NCBI RefSeq assembly: GCF_023746615.1
Contig: NZ_CP082276.1
Coordinates: 496,001-560,000 of the forward strand
From: Grimontia kaedaensis
GTDB lineage: Bacteria; Pseudomonadota; Gammaproteobacteria; Enterobacterales; Vibrionaceae
Direction: 5' to 3'
Length of the DNA stretch: 64,000 bases
The notes under the pieces are model-generated. The model made no database searches, was not told the origin of the DNA, and saw only the letters and a program-made list of their open reading frames with translations. Both the position numbers and the translations under genes were made by a program. Each line of letters begins with the position of its first letter. Position 1 is the first letter of the stretch. Positions 16,922-24,341 of the stretch are shown one piece after another.

Positions 16922-17422
16922 ATGATCGAGCATTTGAAAGAAGTCCAAGAAATACTCAAGGAAAATGATGGCTCACTACCAGATATCGAGATCAATGAGA
17001 TAAAAGGTGAGGAAGTAGTTCGCGCGTATGAGATTGTAAGAGATGCGAGTGAAAACCTTACTTCAGAGGAGTGTTACTATTGGTCACTTCGACATAACAA
17101 AGACATAAATATCAAGTACGGAGACAATCCTGCTAGTTTGGTCATATCGGAAGAAGCTGAGCCTTTTCATGTTTGTTTCGACGGAACAGTGAGTCCAACA
17201 GGCAAGAAGATTCCAGTTCTTGGAGTGTTCGTATTTCACGAGAGCTTTAATATCGATATTCGAATGGGGCCAGAATGGACATTAGAAGCAATTGAGGGTT
17301 TATTTGAGCTTATTAAAAAAATCACCAAAAACTGTTCAAATTACGAGCTTAAACATTCTGGAAATATCTTTGATGAAGATGGTATTTTCGAGAGAGTTTG
17401 GGAAATATACAAAGATGCCTAA
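16922..17422 (+). CDS. Integron cassette 3, unknown protein
   Basis: 166 residues, strongly acidic, no signal or membrane segment; alpha-helical ends (EHLKEVQEILKEND; TLEAIEGLFELIKKI) surround a beta-rich middle (PVLGVFVFHESFNIDIRMG). Not recognised. The ATG is 7 nt after the preceding attC core with no ribosome binding site. The stop codon overlaps the left core (GCCTAAC) of the next attC. Confidence 0.75.
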   Translation: MIEHLKEVQEILKENDGSLPDIEINEIKGEEVVRAYEIVRDASENLTSEECYYWSLRHNKDINIKYGDNPASLVISEEAEPFHVCFDGTVSPTGKKIPVLGVFVFHESFNIDIRMGPEWTLEAIEGLFELIKKITKNCSNYELKHSGNIFDEDGIFERVWEIYKDA

Positions 17423-17520
17423 CAAGAGGCTGCAACTGAGCTCCGGCCATTATCACCTTTTTTGCGCTTCGCAGAAAAAAAGGCGCCAATAGCCTCCGGC
17501 AGCTGAGCCCTGCGTAATGC
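17417..17520 (+). other. attC site of cassette 3
   Basis: One hundred and four bp from GCCTAAC, a perfect RYYYAAC core, to the degenerate right core GTAATGC. A long imperfect hairpin includes CCTTTTTT against AAAAAAAGG and GGCT/AGCC ends. The right core departs from GTTRRRY and may recombine poorly. Confidence 0.75.
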
Positions 17521-17540
17521 ATTTATAGAAAGGGAAAGCT

Positions 17541-18014
17541 ATGGTTGATAGAAAATGGGACATTAAAGTCGGCGGTAAAACAAAAGATGAACTGCTGTTG
17601 CTGCTATCAGAGAGCAAAACTAGCTTCAATGCTTATGCAGTTCTTCTGTTTATGTCAGAAAAGTTCCTGACTCATCAAAAAACAAAAAATGTAACAGTAG
17701 TCGCGTTAAGTGTTGAAGAACTTGGGTTTGAAGCGGGAGCGATTTATTCTGATATTGTTGGTGCGGCAACCTCTAGAGGCTTAGAACTTTGCTCCTTGGA
17801 GTTAGCGGCGAATTTTCGATTACAATATGTAGAACAAACAAATAGAAGCCAAATCACAGTGGCTTCGCGTGAAATTTTTGATGACAAAGTCTATCCAAAC
17901 GGTTTTTATCTGAGAGCTAATGACAAAGAACTATGGCTTAGAGGTTATCGTGCTAGTGATGACTGGGTTTGGGCAGCAGATAGCGTTTTTGCTTTCGTAG
18001 AACCAACTGAATAA
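17541..18014 (+). CDS. Integron cassette 4, unknown protein
   Basis: 157 residues, mixed alpha/beta, no signal or membrane segment. Not recognised. The C-terminal part carries a Trp-rich run (ELWLRGYRASDDWVWAADS). AAGGGAAAGCT precedes the ATG as ribosome binding site. The stop codon merges with the attC left core. Confidence 0.75.
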   Translation: MVDRKWDIKVGGKTKDELLLLLSESKTSFNAYAVLLFMSEKFLTHQKTKNVTVVALSVEELGFEAGAIYSDIVGAATSRGLELCSLELAANFRLQYVEQTNRSQITVASREIFDDKVYPNGFYLRANDKELWLRGYRASDDWVWAADSVFAFVEPTE

Positions 18015-18131
18015 CAAAGGCTTAAAGGGGACTAAAAACACTGGATCATTTTTAGTCTTTTCAAATTTTAGGGCTTAAGGTAGTTTTTTGCGTGAATCGT
18101 ATGTTTTTAGCCCCTTGAGCCGACGTTATGT
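18009..18131 (+). other. attC site of cassette 4
   Basis: One hundred and twenty-three bp, the longest of the set and close to the length of Vibrio cholerae repeats. It runs from GAATAAC to GTTATGT; GGCTTAAAGGGGACTAAAAACA pairs with a TGTTTTTAGCCCCTTGAGCC-type arm near the other end. Confidence 0.82.
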
Positions 18132-18146
18132 TCCAAGGAGGCTTAG

Positions 18147-18587
18147 GTGAAAATCGGACTACAGAGTAAAACCCAAGTTAAGAATGGAGTTATCCAATCA
18201 TACTGGTTTGAAAACGAGAGCATTGGCTTACCTAAAACTCTTTTTCACAGAGTAACCCTTCCCCTCACAGAGTTTGATTCTGGTTTAGATTATGATGAGC
18301 AGCCTACTAAAACTGAATTTATTTTAGATTGGTATAAGTTGGACTTAAGCTCACCTTCGAGGTTAGATGGAATGAATTTGAGTCACTCAATTTATACAGA
18401 TGCCGAAGGTTCTGTTTATATTGGTTGTGCTCATAACTGGTGTGATGTTAAGGAACTAATTATCACGAAAAATGAAGACGGAAGTTTCAAGGTGTCTGGA
18501 ACTATTTTCGTTGAGCTTGAAAATGAAGGTGTCGGTGAAAACGAAAGTTTTACTTTCCAAACGTGTTGCGAGTACATTGAAACATAA
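18147..18587 (+). CDS. Integron cassette 5, unknown protein
   Basis: 146 residues, acidic, beta-rich, no signal peptide; ends CCEYIET. Not recognised. The start is a GTG with an unusually strong AAGGAGG five nt upstream, placed directly after the attC core, so this cassette brings its own translation signal. The stop overlaps the left core of the next attC. Confidence 0.75.
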   Translation: MKIGLQSKTQVKNGVIQSYWFENESIGLPKTLFHRVTLPLTEFDSGLDYDEQPTKTEFILDWYKLDLSSPSRLDGMNLSHSIYTDAEGSVYIGCAHNWCDVKELIITKNEDGSFKVSGTIFVELENEGVGENESFTFQTCCEYIET

Positions 18588-18684
18588 CAAACGCTTCAAC
18601 CAAGGGACGCAAAACAGCCGGCGAGCGTTCCTTCATCGCTAATTTTAGCTTGCTTCTTTGCGCCGGTTAAACGAGGCGTTAAGC
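18582..18684 (+). other. attC site of cassette 5
   Basis: One hundred and three bp from ACATAAC to GTTAAGC. Inner arms GGGACGCAAA and CTTTGCGCC, and AGCG/CGCT near the tip, give a long imperfect hairpin. Confidence 0.82.
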
Positions 18685-18688
18685 CACT

Positions 18689-19300
18689 ATGAATATCGAA
18701 CTCTATCAAGAATTCAGAGAATACGAAGAAAAGGGATTGAAGAAACAAGCTTCAAAATCTCTTCGTGCCTTCATTACATCTTTTGATAGTGACGAAGAGA
18801 TAAATGAATGGGTGTGGGAATACCTGCCTAGAATGGAGACAAACAGGCACTCGAGAATTCGGCATGAGATATTTCATGAACTAGTGTACCCAATATTAAA
18901 GAATGGCTATGAAAATAACGATTTTTCCAGCACTCTTTGGCTAGGAAAACTCGCACAAAATATATATCAAGCTCAGCAGCTTCACGAAGAGTTAGATTGG
19001 GTTACCGAGCTCGGCTTATACAAAAAAAGCCATGAACTAGACCCATCTAATGATGAGGCTAGGTTACTTCTACTCAAGGCCATAGTGGCTTGGTTAGAGT
19101 ATTCTGAGCATGAATGGCCTAGTGGAATCTTGTACGGCAATGATGGCGCTAACATCGAGCAATGTAATGAAATAAGCACTGAGGTTCAGCGAGTTCTACA
19201 GCTAGATAAAGAGAAAAAATACAGTGAATTTATCAAAAAATATATTAAAAATCTTAGCGAGTATCGAGCTAGGCTTAACAAGCAAAGGCAAGAGGCATAG
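18689..19300 (+). CDS. Integron cassette 6, unknown helical (TPR-like) protein
   Basis: 203 residues, almost wholly alpha-helical and charged, no signal or membrane segment. Residues around 110-130 (KKSHELDPSNDEARLLLLKA) look like one tetratricopeptide-type helix pair; family otherwise unknown. The ATG is 4 nt after the preceding attC core and lacks a ribosome binding site. No attC follows: only GCTTAAC inside the 3' end of the gene (19274) resembles a left core, and no right core partner was found, so this last cassette seems to have lost its site or the array was cut here. Confidence 0.72.
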   Translation: MNIELYQEFREYEEKGLKKQASKSLRAFITSFDSDEEINEWVWEYLPRMETNRHSRIRHEIFHELVYPILKNGYENNDFSSTLWLGKLAQNIYQAQQLHEELDWVTELGLYKKSHELDPSNDEARLLLLKAIVAWLEYSEHEWPSGILYGNDGANIEQCNEISTEVQRVLQLDKEKKYSEFIKKYIKNLSEYRARLNKQRQEA

Positions 19301-19877
19301 TAAACTGCGCCCATACTTTGGTCGTTATAACATTTTTTCAGTTTATTGACCATTTTCTCGATATGGTAAAGCGTCGGTGATAATGAATAGAAGGTATAGT
19401 AAAAAATGGAAAATCTTTGATTCAAGAGAGTATAAGAGTCGATGCATTCTATATATTCCAGCTTCTCCAGCACTATTTTTAAGCTAATTTTTTGATACTC
19501 ACATTCCCAACATGTATCCCAAAAGAAGGCGGTGATAATTTTCATTCTTAAGAATGTCAATAAGTACTACGGCTATTTGTTTTGTTCTTGTGTTGGTAGG
19601 TGCTTGGCTATATAAGATGTAATATTTTTACTGTGTTAACTCACTGTTATAACACATACGACCCTTTCTCCGCTCAATAGGCAATAGCATTCTTTTGGCC
19701 GCGTCAGCAGCTCATCCTGTCAAACAAAACCGTCTCTTTCGTTGTGTCATCTTCCCTTTAAGTCGCAACCTAACCCTCTCACAAATCGCGACTTGGTATG
19801 ATTATCAGTTTTGAGTCGAAACAATAATTGTAAAATACGTATTATGTATTTTTATGCTGTTACCAAGGAAGGCAATC
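19301..19877. other. AT-rich stretch without a supported gene
   Basis: No convincing gene on either strand. It holds an inverted repeat TGTGTTA (19632-19638) / TAACACA (19650-19656) and a longer-spaced pair AGTCGC/GCGACT at about 19759-19791. Either could be a regulatory site for the gene at 19878, without further support. Confidence 0.4.
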
Positions 19878-20213
19878 ATGATTTTGTATTTACTTAAGCG
19901 AGACTTTAACGACGGTGGTAAGAAGTACTTTTGCCCCTACTGCATGAAGGTTGAAGGGCTGATGGCCATGTTTCCAGAGATTCGACACAACATAGAAGTC
20001 AGGTATGTCGATTTTCAGAAGCCACGCGGTGATCTTCCCGAGCATCTGGGGGAGGGTAATCAAGTGTGTCCAAATCTGGTCTTAAATGAAGGCGACCAGT
20101 TTGGGTCAGAGAAGTTCTCGGTGTCCGCACATACGGGTGTGCGTCATATTGATAAGACGGATGACATCATCCAGTACTTTATTGAACGCTTTGAACTGCC
20201 TGAAAAGCACTAA
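19878..20213 (+). CDS. Thioredoxin-like DUF3088-type protein, copy 1
   Basis: 111 residues starting MILYLLKRDF with a CPYC motif at about residues 19-22 in the N-terminal position typical of glutaredoxin/thioredoxin folds, then EVRYVDFQKPR and CPNLVLNEG. It resembles DUF3088, whose function is unknown. The ATG at 19878 is used because AAGGAAGG precedes it; a further in-frame ATG at 19854 adds MLLPRKAI, most of which lies in the ribosome binding region. A paralogue in opposite orientation lies at 20396-20722. The gene ends at a strong terminator. Confidence 0.8.
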   Translation: MILYLLKRDFNDGGKKYFCPYCMKVEGLMAMFPEIRHNIEVRYVDFQKPRGDLPEHLGEGNQVCPNLVLNEGDQFGSEKFSVSAHTGVRHIDKTDDIIQYFIERFELPEKH

Positions 20214-20225
20214 TGGTTCAACAAC

Positions 20226-20262
20226 AAGAGCCGCCTTATTATCCGGCGGCTCTTCGGTTTCT
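20226..20262 (+). terminator. Rho-independent terminator of DUF3088 copy 1
   Basis: AAGAGCCGCC pairs perfectly with GGCGGCTCTT around a 9-nt loop, followed by a T-rich stretch (CGGTTTCTT). It lies 13 bp after the stop codon. Confidence 0.85.
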
Positions 20263-20267
20263 TACTA

Positions 20268-20372
20268 CGCCCAGCCATCATTCCAGATTTTGGTCATATG
20301 CGTGACTTGCCTTCATCAGATAATTGCATCACATACCCTTAATGGCTTGCACACTTTTTCCCTTTGGCGGCT
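20268..20372 (-). pseudogene. Decayed 3' fragment of a SnoaL-like gene
   Basis: This stretch is nearly identical to 33550-33655, the 3' part of the intact SnoaL-like gene at 33510-33944 (shared runs such as CGCCCAGCCATCATTCC and CATATGCGTGACTT). A base is missing from the TTTGCC run, which shifts the frame, and a stop follows directly after the DGWA codons. Only about 105 bp remain, so it is a gene relic, not a working gene. It lies between two inverted DUF3088-type genes. Confidence 0.75.
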
Positions 20373-20395
20373 TTACTTATGCGTTATCAGTCAAT

Positions 20396-20722
20396 TTAAA
20401 GTAACTCAAAACGTTCAATGAAAAACTGGATAATGTCCTCAGTCTTATCAATATATTTTACGCCTGTGGGGGCTAACGTTGAGAATTTTTCTGAACCAAA
20501 CTGGTCACCTTCATTGAGCACCAAATTTGGACATACTTGATTTTTTTCCCCCAGAAACTCCAGAAGTTGACAACGAGGTTTCTGAAAATCGACATACCTG
20601 ACTTCTATGTTGTGTCGAATTTCAGGAAACATCGCCATCAATCCTTCAAGGCGCAGGCAGAAAGGGCAGAGAGACTTGTTGTCACTGCTGTTTAAGCTGC
20701 GCCTGAGCAGATACAAAATCAT
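20396..20722 (-). CDS. Thioredoxin-like DUF3088-type protein, copy 2
   Basis: 108 residues, same family as the gene at 19878-20213, with CPFC instead of CPYC. The middle of the two proteins (EGLMAMFPEIRHNIEVRYVD) is identical and 41 consecutive bases are shared, while the N-terminal helix and the loop after residue 50 differ. Even the ribosome binding sites are alike (AAGGAAGTCAATC). The two copies point toward each other. Function unknown; the CxxC motif suggests thiol redox or thiol-transfer chemistry. Confidence 0.8.
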   Translation of the reverse strand: MILYLLRRSLNSSDNKSLCPFCLRLEGLMAMFPEIRHNIEVRYVDFQKPRCQLLEFLGEKNQVCPNLVLNEGDQFGSEKFSTLAPTGVKYIDKTEDIIQFFIERFELL

Positions 20723-20912
20723 GATTGACTTCCTTGATAGCGGCTCGAAAACAAATATTCTGTATATTTGACTTTGAGTCTGAACCGAAGGTTCTATTTA
20801 GTGGTTATAAGCGGATAGTGAGTGACTTACATTTCCATCATTTGCCAGTTAGATGATTAAGCATTCATATGCATATTTCTGGTTGATGTCCGCCACTCCT
20901 ATTCATCATTTG

Positions 20913-22718
20913 CTAATAGATATATACCCGCCCAGGTTTTTTTATATATGGGCTGTTATCCGTCGTCCCTCCTTTCCAACTAGGGGCTCCTACCGCTAGG
21001 GAGTTACCATCTTCTGACAGGGATACTGACCAACCGAACCAGTCATCTTTTAGAGGCTCTGTACCTTTGATATAGCCATTTTTCTCTTGTTCCCACTCAC
21101 CATCTTCAAAGCTCAATATATAAACTGCGCCGGAGTTTCTTTCGTCGTTATTGTCATCAGCATCATTTCCGTTAAAGCCAATTTCACCAGAATCCTGCCC
21201 TGGTGCTCCCACGGCAAGAGTTTTGCCATCACTGGATAGAGACACGGACCAACCGAATGCATCATGGCCTACGCTTGAATTTCTTACATCATCAGGAATA
21301 TTGCCGAAACTTTTATTGATGGTATCGGGCTCGCTAAGGTTTCCATCCTTGTAGCGATACACATACACAGTGCCTGTGCTTAATAAGGTAGTGTCATCAC
21401 TAATTTTGGTGTCTGTTTTAGGGGCTCCCACCGCGAGGGTGTTACCATCGTCAGACAAGGATATCGACGAACCAAAATTGTCGCCATTGTTAGGGTTAGG
21501 TGCTTTTATGTAGTATTCCTGTTTCCAACTCACCTCTGTGTCTGAGGTGCTGAACAGATATACTGCGCCAGAATTTAAGGCGTCTTTGTGATCATGACGT
21601 GCAGCCACGACCAGTGTGTGACCATCTGCAGATAGCGCTACCCTGAGGCCAAACCTATTATACTTCTCGACATACTCTCCCTTAATGAGGGTCCCATTAT
21701 CCCAGGCAGCATCAGTATAACGATAAACAAACGCTACCCCTCCGGTATGCACAGAGGCATTCGCATCTGGGTGCCCCACAGCCAAGGTGTTGCCATCTGC
21801 CGACAGAGAGACTGACAAGCCAAAACCTTTTCCCAAGTTTGCTTCTAGCGCCTTTATTTTGGCGCCTTTCAGCTTCCAGAGACCCTCACTTTCGTTATAG
21901 TGGTAAACATAAACAGCACCAGAGTTATCTGCGTGTGGCGCTCCAACAGCCAGAGTGTTAGCATCCTCCGATAGCGACACAGAATAGCCAAATCGGCCGT
22001 CTATGCTAGGTTGATCGGGCTCTAGTTTTTCTTCTTTGGCCCAACTCCCTTCTTTAAGGCGGTAAATAAAGACAGCCCCGGCGTCTGTGATCTTGTCATC
22101 ACCACTGTAATTGGTAGTTGGTGATCCTACAGCTAGAGTGAGACCATCTTTAGACAGGGATACAGATCTGCCATATCTATCATGATGCTTCTCGTTGTCT
22201 AAATCTTTAATAGACGTAACAAGGTCTTTCAGTTGTATTGGAGTGAGCTCCTGTTCATTAGATGGTGTGACTCCATTATCATTAGTGGCAAGTACAAAGT
22301 ATTTTGATTTACGCGCTTTGAGAGGACCTGAAAGTAATGGAGTTTTAAGCATCGTTTCTGTGGTTTTCCCTATGGGGTCACAATTATTCTGGAGACTGTT
22401 ATCAAAACGGCATACGGTGTAACCGCTTGCCCCTTCTGAGCTGTTCCAGGAAAAAACAACCGGGGTATCAGCATCTCCTGCTCCAAATGTTCTGTTTTCG
22501 CCGCTAACGACCAATTTTGAGAGGCTCAGTGAACCTGGTGGTGTCGCCTGTGTTTTTGGTGGTGTTGGTGTTGGTGTTTTAGCGCTAAACGCCCCTTCTG
22601 AATTACAACCGCTGAGTGTCAGTGCGCCGAGGAGTGCGCCCAGAAAGACCACGCGACGCTGAAGCTTTGCATGTGATACACAAGTTTCCAATACTGATTT
22701 AAGCATTTTAATGTTCAT
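20913..22718 (-). CDS. FG-GAP repeat lipoprotein, predicted seven-bladed propeller
   Basis: 601 residues. A lipoprotein signal ends at a lipobox (LSGC, Cys38), then a Thr/Pro-rich linker, a fibronectin-III-like segment (about 68-160) and seven repeats of the form FGxSVSLSxDGxTLAVGAP from about 180 to the C-terminus. Seven such FG-GAP/integrin-alpha-type repeats fit a closed beta-propeller. The protein is probably anchored in the outer membrane and may bind ligands or other surface components; no catalytic motif is visible. AAGGGAGC precedes the ATG. It follows the small barrel gene after only 11 bp, so the two form an operon. The residue before the lipobox region includes a long basic N-terminus, so a start at the internal Met5 is possible. 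Confidence 0.82.
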   Translation of the reverse strand: MNIKMLKSVLETCVSHAKLQRRVVFLGALLGALTLSGCNSEGAFSAKTPTPTPPKTQATPPGSLSLSKLVVSGENRTFGAGDADTPVVFSWNSSEGASGYTVCRFDNSLQNNCDPIGKTTETMLKTPLLSGPLKARKSKYFVLATNDNGVTPSNEQELTPIQLKDLVTSIKDLDNEKHHDRYGRSVSLSKDGLTLAVGSPTTNYSGDDKITDAGAVFIYRLKEGSWAKEEKLEPDQPSIDGRFGYSVSLSEDANTLAVGAPHADNSGAVYVYHYNESEGLWKLKGAKIKALEANLGKGFGLSVSLSADGNTLAVGHPDANASVHTGGVAFVYRYTDAAWDNGTLIKGEYVEKYNRFGLRVALSADGHTLVVAARHDHKDALNSGAVYLFSTSDTEVSWKQEYYIKAPNPNNGDNFGSSISLSDDGNTLAVGAPKTDTKISDDTTLLSTGTVYVYRYKDGNLSEPDTINKSFGNIPDDVRNSSVGHDAFGWSVSLSSDGKTLAVGAPGQDSGEIGFNGNDADDNNDERNSGAVYILSFEDGEWEQEKNGYIKGTEPLKDDWFGWSVSLSEDGNSLAVGAPSWKGGTTDNSPYIKKPGRVYIY

Positions 22719-22729
22719 GATTAGCTCCC

Positions 22730-23308
22730 TTAAAATTCGCCCAGCGAGTAGACGACACTCAGCACGACACCATGACTGTCATATTGACCTGTCTTGTCAT
22801 CACCAATCCCTTCGATAAACTGATAGCCACCGCTAAGGCTTAGGCTAGGTGTTAGGTCATACAACACACCGACTTCGGTTAGAAAGGAAATGCCTTTGGC
22901 CTTTAGCATGGCTTGATTAGGTGCTGTTTTGTCCATATCCCAGTAAGCTGCGCCCAGTCGTCCATATCCAGCCAAGCCCGTCTGCCAGTGATACTCATAT
23001 CGGAGTGCTGCAGAAATTAGCTGAGTGTTGACATGCACACTCGTGGCTTTTGCATCGAGTTTGCCGTGCTTCTGGTAGTCCAGGTCTAAGCCCCAGGACG
23101 GGGTAAGCATGACCCCAGCTGAAACACCGGCAATGGTGCTTGTGGGCTTACTGGCGTGATAGCTATCATCTTCAGCCCATTGATATCCGGCTTTGATGCC
23201 CAGATTTAATTCTTCAACAGCATTCGCGTGAGCACTGAAAGCCATTGCTATACAGATAACCGCCAGCGAGCTGACGAATTTCTTTATTCTCGCTCTTTTT
23301 GCCGCCAT
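22730..23308 (-). CDS. Small outer-membrane beta-barrel protein (OmpA/OprF N-terminal type)
   Basis: 192 residues with a Sec signal peptide ending AHANA near residue 30 and then about eight predicted beta strands with short periplasmic turns (e.g. LNLGIKAGYQWAED, ALRYEYHWQTGLAGYGRLGAAYWD), ending in Phe (SLGEF). This is the eight-stranded OmpA-like/Omp-W-like barrel without a peptidoglycan-binding domain. It is the first gene of a two-gene operon with the FG-GAP lipoprotein; the pair could form a surface complex (inference). Confidence 0.78.
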   Translation of the reverse strand: MAAKRARIKKFVSSLAVICIAMAFSAHANAVEELNLGIKAGYQWAEDDSYHASKPTSTIAGVSAGVMLTPSWGLDLDYQKHGKLDAKATSVHVNTQLISAALRYEYHWQTGLAGYGRLGAAYWDMDKTAPNQAMLKAKGISFLTEVGVLYDLTPSLSLSGGYQFIEGIGDDKTGQYDSHGVVLSVVYSLGEF

Positions 23309-24341
23309 GTTATTTATGCCTCATTTTTATTTAAGTAATAACAGCCCCCTATGGGTGTATTCCCATAGAGTGGTAGTTTGTGGTTGCACATTTAGTGTCC
23401 GCAAGTAACAGTATTACGATTGTTATACTTAATATTTGATATCTAAATCGACCAGCAAGAAATATCCTATTGCTAACTATTAATTAATAGGAGGGCTCTC
23501 TGATCTTGGATTTATTTACTATTTTAATTTAATTGTCGGATACTAAATGATCAACCTGTAAAAAACGAAAATAAATAGGTGTCTCGAAAGTGAGGCGTCC
23601 ATGTAATTGAACGATGTTCGAATTTTATTTACATACTTTTTTGTCTATTTATGGGTGCAGTAATTCTTTTTATTAACTGTTTGGATTTTATTTCTTTAAA
23701 GCAGTTAAGTGATTTTTAATGCCTCTAACTGTCTGTATAATAGAGTTTATATTTCCTTTCTGTGTTGATTTTTCATTAGGGCGCGTTAGTTCGTCTTTAG
23801 TTAAGTGTAACTTTTTATACACTTATGGTTAAAATGTAATTTTTCAGTTTTACTGCGATTTTCTTATCTAATTCAAGAGAATATGGCACTATTTATACAT
23901 ATTTGAATTCTGAATTAAAAAATATTATGAAGAGGATGATTTAACTTCGTATTTTTATTTTTTAATGATGTAATGCAAAACTAATATCATCTAATGAATT
24001 TTTAATATAGAAGAACTGGAATCTTCTAATGTGCGAATTTTTTGAGTTTGGGACCCAGGGTTTAATAAGTCTTGAGTACGATTAATTTTGGATAGTGCCT
24101 CTACTTGAAGGTAAAGTTAACGCCACTATGCTGATACGATAGCGGTACAGTGTGTCTTGGTTTTATTAAACTTAATTTTTCTCTGTAACCAAAGGTCAAC
24201 AGACTCTGGGGCCTTTACGGCTCGGATGCAGTGAGAATATCGAATCTTCGTATCGTTTTGCTGTTTTGTCAGCGTTTAACGGTCGAGAAAACTGGTTCGG
24301 AAAGCGCTCGTTGGAGAGTCTTAAAACAACAGCTGCTGATT
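23309..24341. other. Long AT-rich region without a supported gene
   Basis: About 1 kb, markedly AT-rich against its neighbours, with stop codons dense in all frames. It must carry the promoter of the barrel/FG-GAP operon near its left end and the 3' end of the TRAP operon at its right end. A lone AGTTAAC at 24115 resembles an integron core but has no partner. Nothing else was recognised. Confidence 0.5.

Noticed and set aside
19186..19560. Possible 124-residue minus-strand gene
   Set aside because: It overlaps cassette 6 in antisense, has no ribosome binding site and its composition is AT-driven (Tyr/Phe/Ser runs).
24115..24121. AGTTAAC resembling an integron core
   Set aside because: No right core or imperfect hairpin lies within 150 bp on either side, so no attC can be supported.
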